64,000 nt of DNA. Source: UBA10649 sp963700255 (GTDB lineage: Bacteria > Actinomycetota > Actinomycetes > S36-B12). Each line of letters begins with the position of its first letter. The stretch's first letter is position 1. Below are positions 35,805 through 49,600 of the stretch, one piece after another. Made by a program: the position numbers and the translations under genes. The notes below the pieces were generated by a model. That model saw nothing but the letters and a program-made list of their open reading frames with translations, was not told where the DNA came from and did not search any database. The stretch spans positions 1 to 64,000 of the forward strand of contig CAVOWW010000022.1 in the NCBI GenBank assembly GCA_963700255.1. The letters run 5' to 3'.

Positions 35805-35833
35805 TTGACAACTGGTTCCCCAGAGTACCTAAC
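35805..35833 (+). promoter_or_regulatory. Probable promoter of the gene at 35869
   Basis: TTGACA (35805-35810) is a consensus -35 box; the best -10 candidates are TACCTA (35826-35831, 15-bp spacing) or CCTAAC (35828-35833, 17-bp). The box sits in a TTGTTGACAA palindrome and a TTCCC-TTC-GGGAA repeat lies just to the left (35779-35791), both possible HxlR sites. Confidence 0.5.
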
Positions 35834-35868
35834 GTGACGGTCCCACCGACCCAACGAGGGGATCCACC

Positions 35869-36273
35869 ATGCGCAGCCTGCGATTCACGCTCAGGTTCAT
35901 CGCGATCGTCCAGTTCTTCTTAGGCATCCTGTTCACGCTCGCCCCGGCGGCCGCCGGCGGGCTGCTCGGCCTGGAACCAGCCGCACCCGGCTGGGTCCAC
36001 TGGCTCTTCGTGATGATGGGTGCCCGATTCCTCGGCTACGGGGTCGGCATGCTCGTGGCCGCGCGCGATCCGCTGTCTCATCAGTCATGGATCAACACGA
36101 TGATCGGGATCCAGGTCATCGACTGGGTGGCGACCGTCGGCTACCTGCTGGCCGGCGACCTGCCCCTGGGCAATGTGGCCAGCGCCCTGATCCTCCCGGT
36201 CGTGTTCGTCGCCGCCCTGACGTGGTGGCACCCCCGCCGACTGGCCTCGCCTCTCGTGCCGGTGAATTCGTGA
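35869..36273 (+). CDS. Small four-helix membrane protein
   Basis: A 134-residue protein with a GAGGGG site before its ATG. Four hydrophobic helices run IAIVQFFLGILFTLAPAAAG, WLFVMMGARFLGYGVGMLVA, MIGIQVIDWVATVGYLLA and ASALILPVVFVAALTWW. Its gene is divergent from the HxlR regulator. The next gene begins at or overlapping its stop (GTGA at 36270-36273). Function unknown. Confidence 0.75.
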   Translation: MRSLRFTLRFIAIVQFFLGILFTLAPAAAGGLLGLEPAAPGWVHWLFVMMGARFLGYGVGMLVAARDPLSHQSWINTMIGIQVIDWVATVGYLLAGDLPLGNVASALILPVVFVAALTWWHPRRLASPLVPVNS

Positions 36274-36278
36274 GAGCC

Positions 36279-36860
36279 ATGGAGGGTCAGTACCGGCTCA
36301 TGCACCGACTGGGCCTGACGCCGTGGGACCAGGTCGCGATTCCCGCTGAGCTGCTCCGGCTGATCGAGGGCCCGGCCGCGCTCCCACGGGGCACGGCCCT
36401 CGACATCGGCTGCGGGACTGGCCGCCATGCGGCCTTCCTCGCCGAACACGGGTGGGAGGTGACCGGGTTCGACGTCTCGCCCCGGGCCGTCGACCGGGCG
36501 AGGGCACGGTCCACTGCGGTTCGCTGGCACGTGGCCGGGATCGGTGAGGCATCCCTCGAGCGAGTCGTCGAGTCGCTGGCGGGCCGGGTCACGCTGGTTC
36601 TCGACGTGGGCTGCCTGCATGGACTGGACGCCGGAGGCCGACAGGCATGGGGATCCACGGTCGCCAGAGTCGCAGCGCCAGATGCCTGCCTGCTGCTCCG
36701 CGCTGCTCCTCCCCGAACGACGAGGTCGATCACCCCCCGTGGGATCGCCCCCGATGAGGTCGCGACTCTCCTCGGTCCGCGGTGGGCTCGGGCAGGCTCG
36801 GGTTCGTCCGGGTGGAGCGTGTTCCGGACGAGGCCTGACTCCGACCCGGATGCGGGCTAG
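36279..36860 (+). CDS. SAM-dependent methyltransferase
   Basis: A 193-residue class I methyltransferase; a GTG at 36270 that overlaps the previous stop is an alternative start. Motif I is ALDIGCGTGRHAAFLAEHG, then the acidic end of strand 2 in VTGFDVSPRAVDRAR and motif IV-like TLVLDVGCLHGLD. The small size and the LMHRLGLTPWD start suit small-molecule methyltransferases. It shares an operon with the membrane protein before it and meets the dehalogenase-like gene tail to tail with 4 bp of overlap. Confidence 0.85.
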   Translation: MEGQYRLMHRLGLTPWDQVAIPAELLRLIEGPAALPRGTALDIGCGTGRHAAFLAEHGWEVTGFDVSPRAVDRARARSTAVRWHVAGIGEASLERVVESLAGRVTLVLDVGCLHGLDAGGRQAWGSTVARVAAPDACLLLRAAPPRTTRSITPRGIAPDEVATLLGPRWARAGSGSSGWSVFRTRPDSDPDAG

Positions 36861-37771
36861 GCGGAGATGGCCGAGATCTGGTGCGCGAGCTCCTGCGCCT
36901 GCTCCTCAGCGACGAAGTGGCCGGCGTCGGGGAACATGACGGTCTGCGCCGCGGGGAAGGCCGCCTGCCATCGCTTGAGCTCCTTCTCCCGGAAGGCGAT
37001 GTCCCTCATCCCCCAGGCGAGCAGGATCCGCTTGGACGCCAGGGCAGACCGCCGTTGCCAGAGCGAACTCAGCCAGTCACTGGACTTGATGATCTGCCGC
37101 GGGAAGACCCAGCTCGCCATGCGCTCGTCCGGCGTGGACAGGGGAGCCAGGTAGTGGCGGTGAATCGCGGGCGTCAGACGGGCCTTGTCGCCGTAGGCGC
37201 GCTTGACGACACTCGCGGCGAAGAAGTTGCGTCGGCGGATCAGCTGCCGGCCGATGGGTCCGCCGACGATCCCGCTGAACCCTTGGTAGTACCAGTCCGA
37301 GCGCACCGACCACATCCACGTGTTGGTGATCACCAGCGACTTCACCCGATCGGGGTTGTCCAACGCCCACGACAGCCCGATCGGCCCGCCCCAGTCACCG
37401 ACGACGAGGGTGACGTCGTTCAGGTCGAGGGACTCCATGAAGCCTGCGAAGTTGCGGGCGTGATCCACGGGCAGGTACGAGAAATCCCGGGGCTTGTCCG
37501 ACAGTCCGAAGCCGAGGTGGTCGAGGGCGATGCAGCGCCGCTCAGGAGTCAGCTCCTTGAAGACGTTGCGGAACTGGAAGGACCACGTGGGGTTTCCGTG
37601 CACGAACACGATCGGCGCGCCCGCACCCTCGTCGATGTAGTGAATGGTTCCAGCGGGCGTACCGAACCAGCGTGGCGTGAACGGATACTCGTCCTGGTCG
37701 AGCCAGGGCGGAGCGGGATCACCGTGACGGGGTCCTGATTCACCTGCACGATCGGCCCGAGCGTCGTCCAT
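36857..37771 (-). CDS. Haloalkane-dehalogenase-like alpha/beta hydrolase
   Basis: Taken from the ATG at 37771, 304 residues; an ATG at 37816 is possible. The features are HGNPTWSFQFRNVF (oxyanion/halide Asn), nucleophile Asp in VVGDWGGPIGLSWAL and catalytic His in FPDAGHFVAEEQ, as in haloalkane dehalogenases rather than serine esterases. It would hydrolyse carbon-halogen bonds, although many homologues have unknown natural substrates. It begins a minus-strand group with the VOC, HMG-CoA reductase and hydrolase genes. Confidence 0.85.
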   Translation of the reverse strand: MDDARADRAGESGPRHGDPAPPWLDQDEYPFTPRWFGTPAGTIHYIDEGAGAPIVFVHGNPTWSFQFRNVFKELTPERRCIALDHLGFGLSDKPRDFSYLPVDHARNFAGFMESLDLNDVTLVVGDWGGPIGLSWALDNPDRVKSLVITNTWMWSVRSDWYYQGFSGIVGGPIGRQLIRRRNFFAASVVKRAYGDKARLTPAIHRHYLAPLSTPDERMASWVFPRQIIKSSDWLSSLWQRRSALASKRILLAWGMRDIAFREKELKRWQAAFPAAQTVMFPDAGHFVAEEQAQELAHQISAISA

Positions 37772-37845
37772 GCGTCCCAACCTATTGTCGACGGCGGACG
37801 GTGTCGTGCCCATCATCGGCGAACCCTCGTCACCCGAGGCGTCGA

Positions 37846-38238
37846 CTACGAGGGCAGTGCCTCCAGGAACTCCAGCCGGTTGCCGAACGGGTCGTGCGCG
37901 TAGAAGCGAGAGAACCCAGGAAACTCGTCATCCCACGTGACGGACACCCCAGCCGCATCGAACCGGGCAGCCAGACCGGGCAGGTCGAGGACAAGGATGC
38001 CCGGATGCGCCTTGCGCGCAGCCGTGAAGTCCTGCTCCACTCCGAGGTGAACTTCCAGCCCGCCTCCACGGAACCAACAACCGCCACGAGCCGCGAGTAC
38101 CGGCGGCTTCACCAACTCGACCATCCCCAGCGCATCGCCCCAGAAGGCCCGGCAGGCATCCTCGCCGCCCGAAGGGATGGCCAACTGCACATGATGCAGC
38201 TGGACGAACTCGTAGTCCCCGGGCGTGGCCATGGCCAC
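37846..38238 (-). CDS. VOC-family (glyoxalase-like) protein
   Basis: A 130-residue protein with two beta-alpha-beta-beta-beta units. Metal ligand positions are visible as LHHVQLAIPSGGED, LEVHLGVEQDF and FYAHDPFGNRLEFLE. The domain covers the whole protein. The family includes isomerases, dioxygenases and resistance proteins; the substrate cannot be inferred. It lies 34 bp after the HMG-CoA reductase gene on the same strand. Confidence 0.85.
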   Translation of the reverse strand: MAMATPGDYEFVQLHHVQLAIPSGGEDACRAFWGDALGMVELVKPPVLAARGGCWFRGGGLEVHLGVEQDFTAARKAHPGILVLDLPGLAARFDAAGVSVTWDDEFPGFSRFYAHDPFGNRLEFLEALPS

Positions 38239-38271
38239 CAGCCTCCCATGATGCGTGGTTGCCGATGATGG

Positions 38272-39801
38272 CTAGCGGTTTCGGCCGTACTGCTCGTGGG
38301 CGCTGACCCAGTCGAGAGCCGATATCGCCGACGCGAGGGAGATCTCGCCTGCCAGTACAGTCCCGGCGACGATCTCGGCAAGGGCCTTCACCTTGCCGGG
38401 GCCGGTGCAGCCCAGCAGGGCCAAGCACTCCGCCTGCGTGGGCAGGGCCGTCCCCCCGCCGTACGTGGCAACGATCAGGGACGGCAGTGTGATCGCAACG
38501 TAGAGGCCGTCGTCCGTCACCTCACTGTGGATGACAGCGGCTGACGACTCCGCCACATTGGCGGCATCCTGGCCGCACGCGATGAAGAGCGCGGCCACTC
38601 CGTTCGATGACTGCAGGCCGTTGTTCACGGCGCCCGACAGCAATGCACCGACATTGGCGACGGAACTGTGACGCACAAGTGCCTCAGGTGTCACGCGCAT
38701 GACCTTCCCCAGCACCTGACGGGGGATCAGCGCCTCGGCCGTCACGCGCTTGCCTCGGGTCTGCATGACGTTCACGAGGGAGGCCTTCTTATCCGTGGCG
38801 AAGTTCGACTCCAGGTAGAAGTGCCGGATCTCGGGCCGTTCGGACACGATCCATGACGTCGCAGCAAAGGTGGCCTTGCTGACCATGTTCTGTCCAGCGG
38901 CGTCCCCTGTGGTGAAGTCGAACCGGCAGAACGCGAACCGATGAGCGAGGTAGGTCTCAATGCGCAACAGCTTGCCCACGCTCGTCGTGCTCTCGGCTAT
39001 CTCCGCGACCTTCGCCACGTTCCCCTGAAGCCACTGGGTGAAGGACCGCGCTTCCCTGGCACTGTCGAAGATGAAGACGGGGGCGCGCTGCATCGAGTCA
39101 TCCTGAACCGTGCAGGTCACACCGCCCGCGGCATTGAGGACCTTCATGCCACGGTTGTAGGAGGCGATCAGAGTCCCCTCGGTGGTCGCCAACGGGATGA
39201 GGTACTCGCCGTTCGCGTGCTCGCCATTGATGCGCAGGGGTCCGGCGATGCCCAGCGGCACCTGCGCGACGCCGATCAGGTGCTCGATGTTGCCACGGGT
39301 GATCTCTGTGTCGTATGACATGCGGGCGACATGATCGAGGCTGACACCGGTGACGTCGAGGACGAACTCGCGACGCTCCTGGACCGCGTCCGGGCCCCAA
39401 TCATCCTCCCGACGCGGGATGTGCGGGCGATCCGCAGGCGGCTGCACGATGTAGTCGACAGCCTCGAACTCGAGGGTGCCGAACGGCTCACAGACGAACT
39501 CGGTCGCGATGGTGTGCGGTCCCTCCGTGAGCTGGGGGGCGTTGACCCGGACCTCCAGTTCGGTCCGCAGGGAGAACGCCATCGGAACGGCGTCCGAGAT
39601 GGACCCGACACTTCGAACCAGCGGACCAACGACTACCTCCGTGGTAGCCAGGTCGCACGCCTGACCGTCGATCTCGATCTTGGTCACCTGGGTCAACGTG
39701 GCATCGAACAGCCGATTCTTGACCCGGTAGGCAGGGCCGTGCTCGGTGTTGCGCAGGCTGCCGACGGTGTAGAGCCGATTGACGAAGGACAACGAGACCA
39801 T
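38272..39801 (-). CDS. Class I HMG-CoA reductase with an N-terminal extra domain
   Basis: Read from the ATG at 39801, 509 residues. Class I signatures are EGTLIASYNRGMK (catalytic Glu), GDAAGQNMVSKAT (Asp), NFATDKKASLVNVMQTRGKR (Lys) and a C-terminal AHEQYGRNR holding the catalytic His. VATYGGGTALPTQ is near the cofactor site. About 130 residues at the N-terminus (LYTVGSLRNTEHGPAYRVKN) form a domain I do not recognise. The enzyme makes mevalonate from HMG-CoA. No other mevalonate-pathway gene is in the window, so its role here, isoprenoid or otherwise, is open. Confidence 0.88.
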   Translation of the reverse strand: MVSLSFVNRLYTVGSLRNTEHGPAYRVKNRLFDATLTQVTKIEIDGQACDLATTEVVVGPLVRSVGSISDAVPMAFSLRTELEVRVNAPQLTEGPHTIATEFVCEPFGTLEFEAVDYIVQPPADRPHIPRREDDWGPDAVQERREFVLDVTGVSLDHVARMSYDTEITRGNIEHLIGVAQVPLGIAGPLRINGEHANGEYLIPLATTEGTLIASYNRGMKVLNAAGGVTCTVQDDSMQRAPVFIFDSAREARSFTQWLQGNVAKVAEIAESTTSVGKLLRIETYLAHRFAFCRFDFTTGDAAGQNMVSKATFAATSWIVSERPEIRHFYLESNFATDKKASLVNVMQTRGKRVTAEALIPRQVLGKVMRVTPEALVRHSSVANVGALLSGAVNNGLQSSNGVAALFIACGQDAANVAESSAAVIHSEVTDDGLYVAITLPSLIVATYGGGTALPTQAECLALLGCTGPGKVKALAEIVAGTVLAGEISLASAISALDWVSAHEQYGRNR

Positions 39802-39868
39802 GGCGATATTGTGCCGAGCAGAAGGCCGACGTTGCCCGATCTGCGCGAAGAAGCCGGGCCCAACTGCG

Positions 39869-40810
39869 TCAGAGCTGCGACCGGGGTGGGTCATCCCGAT
39901 TCGCGAGTCGATTGCGAAGGTCGGTCTTGTCGAACGAGATGGGCTCGCTCGTCCTCAGGAACTCCAGTAGGAGGTTCGCGAAACGGACCGGCTCATCCTG
40001 ATGCGGGAAGTGCCGGGACTGTTCGAAGATCTCCAGCCGACTGCCCGGTATCGCCTCGTGGGCGGAGTACGCGTGGGCGACGGGGATGATCGTGTCCAGG
40101 GCCCCCCACACGATCAAGGTCGGGCGCCCCTCCGCCAGGTAGAGCAGGTTGCTCGCGCTCACTCGTTGCCCACCCGGCCCGACCACACTGCGCAGGGTGT
40201 CGACGAACGCCGTGCGCGTCGGACTGTCGGCCAGCGAGGCGTACCCACGGGCCGCCTCGGCGACCGACGGCCGCACCCGCAGTGGCAGTCGCTGGAAGGC
40301 CTTGGACATCGCCACTCCCGCATCGCGCACGTAGGGATGGGCGATCACCGGCAGGATCAGCTCGGCACCCGGGAGCGTGGCGGCCCTCAGCGCGAGGCTG
40401 ACCTCGCGACCCAGCCCTCCGCTGGAGACGAGCACCGTGCGTTCGCAGTAGTCGTGGTACTGGTAGGCGAACTGCATGGCGACGCCGCCGCCCAGCGAGT
40501 GCCCGACCACCGTCGCGCGGCTGTGGCCGAGCAGTTCCAGCAGGTCGCGTAGTCCGCTCGCGAGCGCACCCAGCGAGTAGTCCGCCTGGGGCTTGTCGGA
40601 ATCCCCATGGCCGAGAAGATCGGGGGCGATCACGTAGGCGTGCTCGGCCAGCGCTGGGATGACCGGGATCCACGTGGCGCTGCTGCTGGTGATGCCGTGG
40701 ATGAGGAGGACGACGGGATGGCTCGGATCCCCCGCCACGCGGTAGGTGATCGCGTGTCCGTGCACCAAGGCCTGCTCGCGGCGGATGCTTGACACGCTCT
40801 CGACGCTCAC
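39869..40810 (-). CDS. Alpha/beta-fold hydrolase
   Basis: A 313-residue protein from a GTG at 40810. The catalytic triad motifs are GHSLGGGVAMQFA (nucleophile Ser), a strand-7 Asp in IVWGALDTIIPVAHA and His in FEQSRHFPHQDEP. HGITSSSATW supplies the oxyanion hole. It has no signal peptide. It is upstream of HMG-CoA reductase on the same strand and divergent from the phosphopantetheinyl transferase gene. Esterase, lipase or thioesterase action is possible. Confidence 0.85.
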   Translation of the reverse strand: MSVESVSSIRREQALVHGHAITYRVAGDPSHPVVLLIHGITSSSATWIPVIPALAEHAYVIAPDLLGHGDSDKPQADYSLGALASGLRDLLELLGHSRATVVGHSLGGGVAMQFAYQYHDYCERTVLVSSGGLGREVSLALRAATLPGAELILPVIAHPYVRDAGVAMSKAFQRLPLRVRPSVAEAARGYASLADSPTRTAFVDTLRSVVGPGGQRVSASNLLYLAEGRPTLIVWGALDTIIPVAHAYSAHEAIPGSRLEIFEQSRHFPHQDEPVRFANLLLEFLRTSEPISFDKTDLRNRLANRDDPPRSQL

Positions 40811-40906
40811 ATGACCAGCATGGACCCTCAGGGGCCGCACGCTGCCACAGGGGTTCCCGCTCCGGTCGCTCCGCCGAGCAGTCCGGCCTCGTCACCCTCT
40901 GCCGAC

Positions 40907-40912
40907 TACCCT
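40907..40912 (+). promoter_or_regulatory. Probable -10 box of a leaderless phosphopantetheinyl transferase mRNA
   Basis: TACCCT fits the actinobacterial TANNNT -10 pattern and ends six bases before the ATG at 40919. Transcription would then start at or next to the start codon. There is no ribosome site in front of this ATG, which agrees with a leaderless transcript. Confidence 0.5.
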
Positions 40913-40918
40913 GACCGG

Positions 40919-41695
40919 ATGCAGTGGCTGGCCAGTGGCGAGGATCAGATCCCCGCGGGCCGCGATTGGCTCACCGATGCCGAAGCCGCGCGCGCGGCCT
41001 CGATGCGCTTCACGAAGCGGCGCACCGAGTACCTCCTGCGCCGCCTCGCCGGCAAGCGGGCTGTCGCGGTCGCCGTCGGGCTTCCCGACGACCCGGGCAG
41101 CCTTCGGCGGGTGGGCGTGCTGAACCGGCTGACCGGCGCCCCCTTCGTCCAGGTGGACGGGCGCGACCTCGAGCTCGACATCTCCCTGTCCGACCGGGCG
41201 GGATCGGCGGTCTGCCTCGTCGGGCCCGACCTCGGCGCCGTCGGCTGCGATCTCGAGATCGTCGAGCCGCGTAGCGACGGCTTCATCCGCGACTTCCTGA
41301 CCACGGCGGAGCAGGACCTCGTGGCCTCGATGCCGGACGGCGATTCGCGCGATGCCGCGGCGAACCTCATCTGGTCCGCCAAGGAGAGCGCCCTGAAGGT
41401 GCTGCGCACCGGGCTCCGGGCCGACACGCGCACGGTCGAGGTGGTGATCGACGACGCGGAAGGACTGAGGGTCGATCAGGCGCGGGCCGGATCGTCCCGC
41501 TGGGGTCAGCTCACGGTGCGCACGCCGAAGGGTCCCTGCCCCGGATGGTGGCGCCGCGACGGCGTCTTCCTGCTCACCATCGCGGCCGCATCCGGGCTGG
41601 ACGCCCCACCGCAGGAGCTCCCGGGGTCGGCCGACCTCGCCGCCGCCGAGCCCGTCCACTCGTGGCTCCAGCAGCCCCTCGCCGACCCACTCTGA
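40919..41695 (+). CDS. 4'-Phosphopantetheinyl transferase (Sfp type)
   Basis: A 258-residue protein. An upstream ATG at 40811 is in frame, but it would abut the divergent hydrolase start with no room for a promoter. The enzyme motifs are ISLSDRAGSAVCLV, AVGCDLEIVEPR (metal-binding Asp/Glu) and LIWSAKESALKVLRTGLRAD. It moves phosphopantetheine from CoA to carrier proteins. It is convergent with the giant carboxylase gene, 25 bp away, and is the natural partner for the five carrier domains of the synthase. Those domains carry Thr, not Ser, at the acceptor position. Confidence 0.9.
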   Translation: MQWLASGEDQIPAGRDWLTDAEAARAASMRFTKRRTEYLLRRLAGKRAVAVAVGLPDDPGSLRRVGVLNRLTGAPFVQVDGRDLELDISLSDRAGSAVCLVGPDLGAVGCDLEIVEPRSDGFIRDFLTTAEQDLVASMPDGDSRDAAANLIWSAKESALKVLRTGLRADTRTVEVVIDDAEGLRVDQARAGSSRWGQLTVRTPKGPCPGWWRRDGVFLLTIAAASGLDAPPQELPGSADLAAAEPVHSWLQQPLADPL

Positions 41696-41720
41696 CGCCC
41701 GTGTACCCCGGACGTGGCGC

Positions 41721-46658
<4,938 letters not shown>

Positions 46659-46665
46659 GGTCGCG

Positions 46666-49600
46666 TCAGTCCGCCATCACGGAGCGGATCGGCGCTCGGA
46701 CGTCGTCGGGCAGCGGCACCGGCAGCTCCACGGTGCGGTAGCCCTCCAGCCGGACGGCCACGTTCCCGGTGGGCCCGGTCACGGTGCATGCGAAGCCGTC
46801 CTCGCCCTGCCGCGCGGCCACGACCAGTGGGCCGTCGCCGGACTCCCCTGCCGGGTCCAGGACGACCACCCGATCCACGTGCGTCGGCAGGGCCATCCGC
46901 CCCTCCCGGCCCGCCTCCCAGAGGCCGGCGGCCTGGAAGCACAGCTCGATCAGGCGGGGAGCCGCCTGCACGACCTGGTCGCCGGGAACATGGTTCGCGG
47001 GCAGGTCGCCGGCCAGCTCCGCGACCGAGCGGTCACCGTCGCGCCACGCAGAGCCGACCACCTGGTAGGCGGGACCGTGGAAGTACATCCGGTACACGTC
47101 CTCGCCGCTGACCTCGGCACCCTGCCGGCTCGGCGGGTCCTCATGCTGCGCGCTCGGCGCCGATCGGGTGAGCCGCACTCGACCCGTGAAGTGGGTCGTC
47201 CGAACCGGGGCGTCGGCTCCGGGAAGCAGCCGCTCGGCCTCGATCCGGCAGTCGGCCACCAGGTCGTCGCCCTCGGGGAGCAGGAGCGCGACGATCTCGA
47301 TCGTGCGCGGCTCGTCACGGTAGAACTTCAGCGGCGCGTGGAAGTCCACGTCCTCCACCGAGGCCACGGCCCAGTCGGCTGCCAGCAGCCGGGCCGCCTC
47401 GACCATGCCCTCGATGCCCATGACGCCGGGGAGGAGCGCGGTGATGCGGTCGCCGCGGTGGTCGTCGAGGAAGGGCTGCTCCTTCGGATCGAGCGTGGTC
47501 CGGACGACGAGTCCGTGGTGGACGCTGTCGCGCACGACCGTGCCCACCATCGGACCGGCCGCGGCGCACGCGTCGGTGAACGCGTCGGGCTCGATCCCGC
47601 CGGCGTCGTCGAACTCGCTGAGCATCATCCCCAGGGTGCCGGCGACGACGACCTCACCGCGGCTCGGTCCGCTGGTGAGCTCCCGACGGATCCACGCGAT
47701 CCCGGCCTCGGGCGGCAGCATCTGCACGCCCGCGGCCTCCATGATCTTGGGGATCGAGCCACGAGTGGCCATGCCGATCCCGCCCCAGGCCGTCCAGTCC
47801 AGGGCGATGCCACGGGTGTCCGTGCGGGTGCGACGCATTCCGCTGGCGATGGCGCACAGCAGGTTGTTCGCGGCCGCGTAGTCGGTCTGCCCGGCATTGC
47901 CGAAGCGTCCGGCGATCGAGCTGAACGCGACAGTGGCGCCGATCGGCATGTCGCCGGCCGCCTTGAGCAGGTTGAACCAGCCATCGGCCTTGACGCCGAA
48001 GACGCGCTCGAACTCGGCGCGGTCCTTCTTCGCCAGGCCCTTGCTGATCTCCAGTCCCGCGGCGTGCAGCAGCACGTCGATACGGCCGTGTGCCTCGCGG
48101 ATCTGCTCCACGATCGCCTCGACGGCCTCGCCGTCGCGCATGTCGACACAGTGGTAGTGGGCGGTGCCGCCTGCAGCGGTGACCGCGTCGACCGCAGCGA
48201 GCGCGGATGCGAGACGCTCGAACCGCGCCAGCTCCCGCTCGATCAGCACGGGGGTGGCCTTGTCGCCTCGTGCCGCGATCTCGTCGGCGATCTGCTTCTT
48301 CAGACCGTCCGGGTCGGCGAGGTAGCGCTGAAGGTCCGGATCGGCGGGGTCGGGCGTGGCAGCCAGGTCGAGCAGGTGGAACGTCCCGCCGGAGGCGGTC
48401 GCGAGATCCGCGGTGATGGCGGAGACGATGCTGCCGGCAGCACCGGTGATGACGAACACCGAGTCGGGACCCAGTTCCATCGCCCCCGGCTCGGGGGCAT
48501 CGGCCGCGGGGAACGCCCGCGTGACCAGTCCCACGCCCCAGCGCTCGCCGTCGACATGGCCGATCTCGACGCAGCCCGGGTCGAGCAGGGTCTCCTCGAT
48601 GAGGGCCTCGGCCAGAGCGCTGGTCTTGCGGCTGGCCGGGAAGTCCACGGCCTTGACCAGGTTCCCGGCTGCTCCTTCTTGTAGGACTTCGCGAAGCCCA
48701 CCACCGCAGCACCCAGGGGCGCGGTCGCTCCCGCATCGTCGTGGCCATGGAAGCCGCCGAGGCGGCTGCCGGTGACCAGGAACGGCGTCGTCTCGATCAC
48801 CTGGTGGTACAGGGCATGCAGTGCGACGACCCGTCGACGCAGTGCCTCGCGCCACGTGGAGAGGTCCAGGGCCTCGATCGGTCCTTCATCGTCGAGGGAC
48901 GCGAGCCAGTAGACGCCCGTGAGGGGCTTCTCGACCGTCCACTCGGCCACCTGGGCAAGGAGGTCGTCGGTGGCCGTTGCGGCCTCCACCGACAGGACCT
49001 CGGCGCCGCGCTTGGTCAGCTTGGTGGCGAGGGCGGCACCGACGCCTGCGTCGTCGAGGACGACCAGGATGCGTGCGCCGTCACCCAGCTCGACGCCGGT
49101 CGGCCGGCAGGAGGCGAAGGCCGGGCGCAGGGCCGGGACCGGGATGCGACGCGGGAGTGCATCCACCGCGGCGAAGTCGCCGACGAAGGCCACGTCCGGA
49201 ACCGAGGCCGGCGCCGGGACGCCAACCGGAGCCGATGCGGCCGATGCAGCCGCGGCGACCGGCTGGATGCCGGTCTTCTCCCGGACCCAGCCGATGACGT
49301 GCGTCAGGGTCGGGAAGTCGCGCAGCTGCAGGTTGTCGTCACGCTCGACGTCGAACCGCTCACGGACCGCGGCGAACACCTCGGCCTGCTTGACAGTGTC
49401 GACGCCGAGGTCGGCCTCGAGATCGAGGTCCAGGTCGAGGAGCTCGGCCGGGTAGCCCGTCATCTCCGCCACGATCGCGACGACCGCATCAGTGACCTCG
49501 TCCGCTGCCGGAGCAGCGGGTGCGACGGCAACCGGCGCGGCAACGGCAGCAACCGCGGCGACCGGCTGGATGCCGGTCTTCTCCCGCACCCAGCCGATGA

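Noticed and set aside
40811..40918. Phosphopantetheinyl transferase start at 40811
   Set aside because: It would abut the divergent hydrolase start with no promoter space, and the extra 36 residues are Pro/Ala/Ser-rich; 40919 has a leaderless -10 box.
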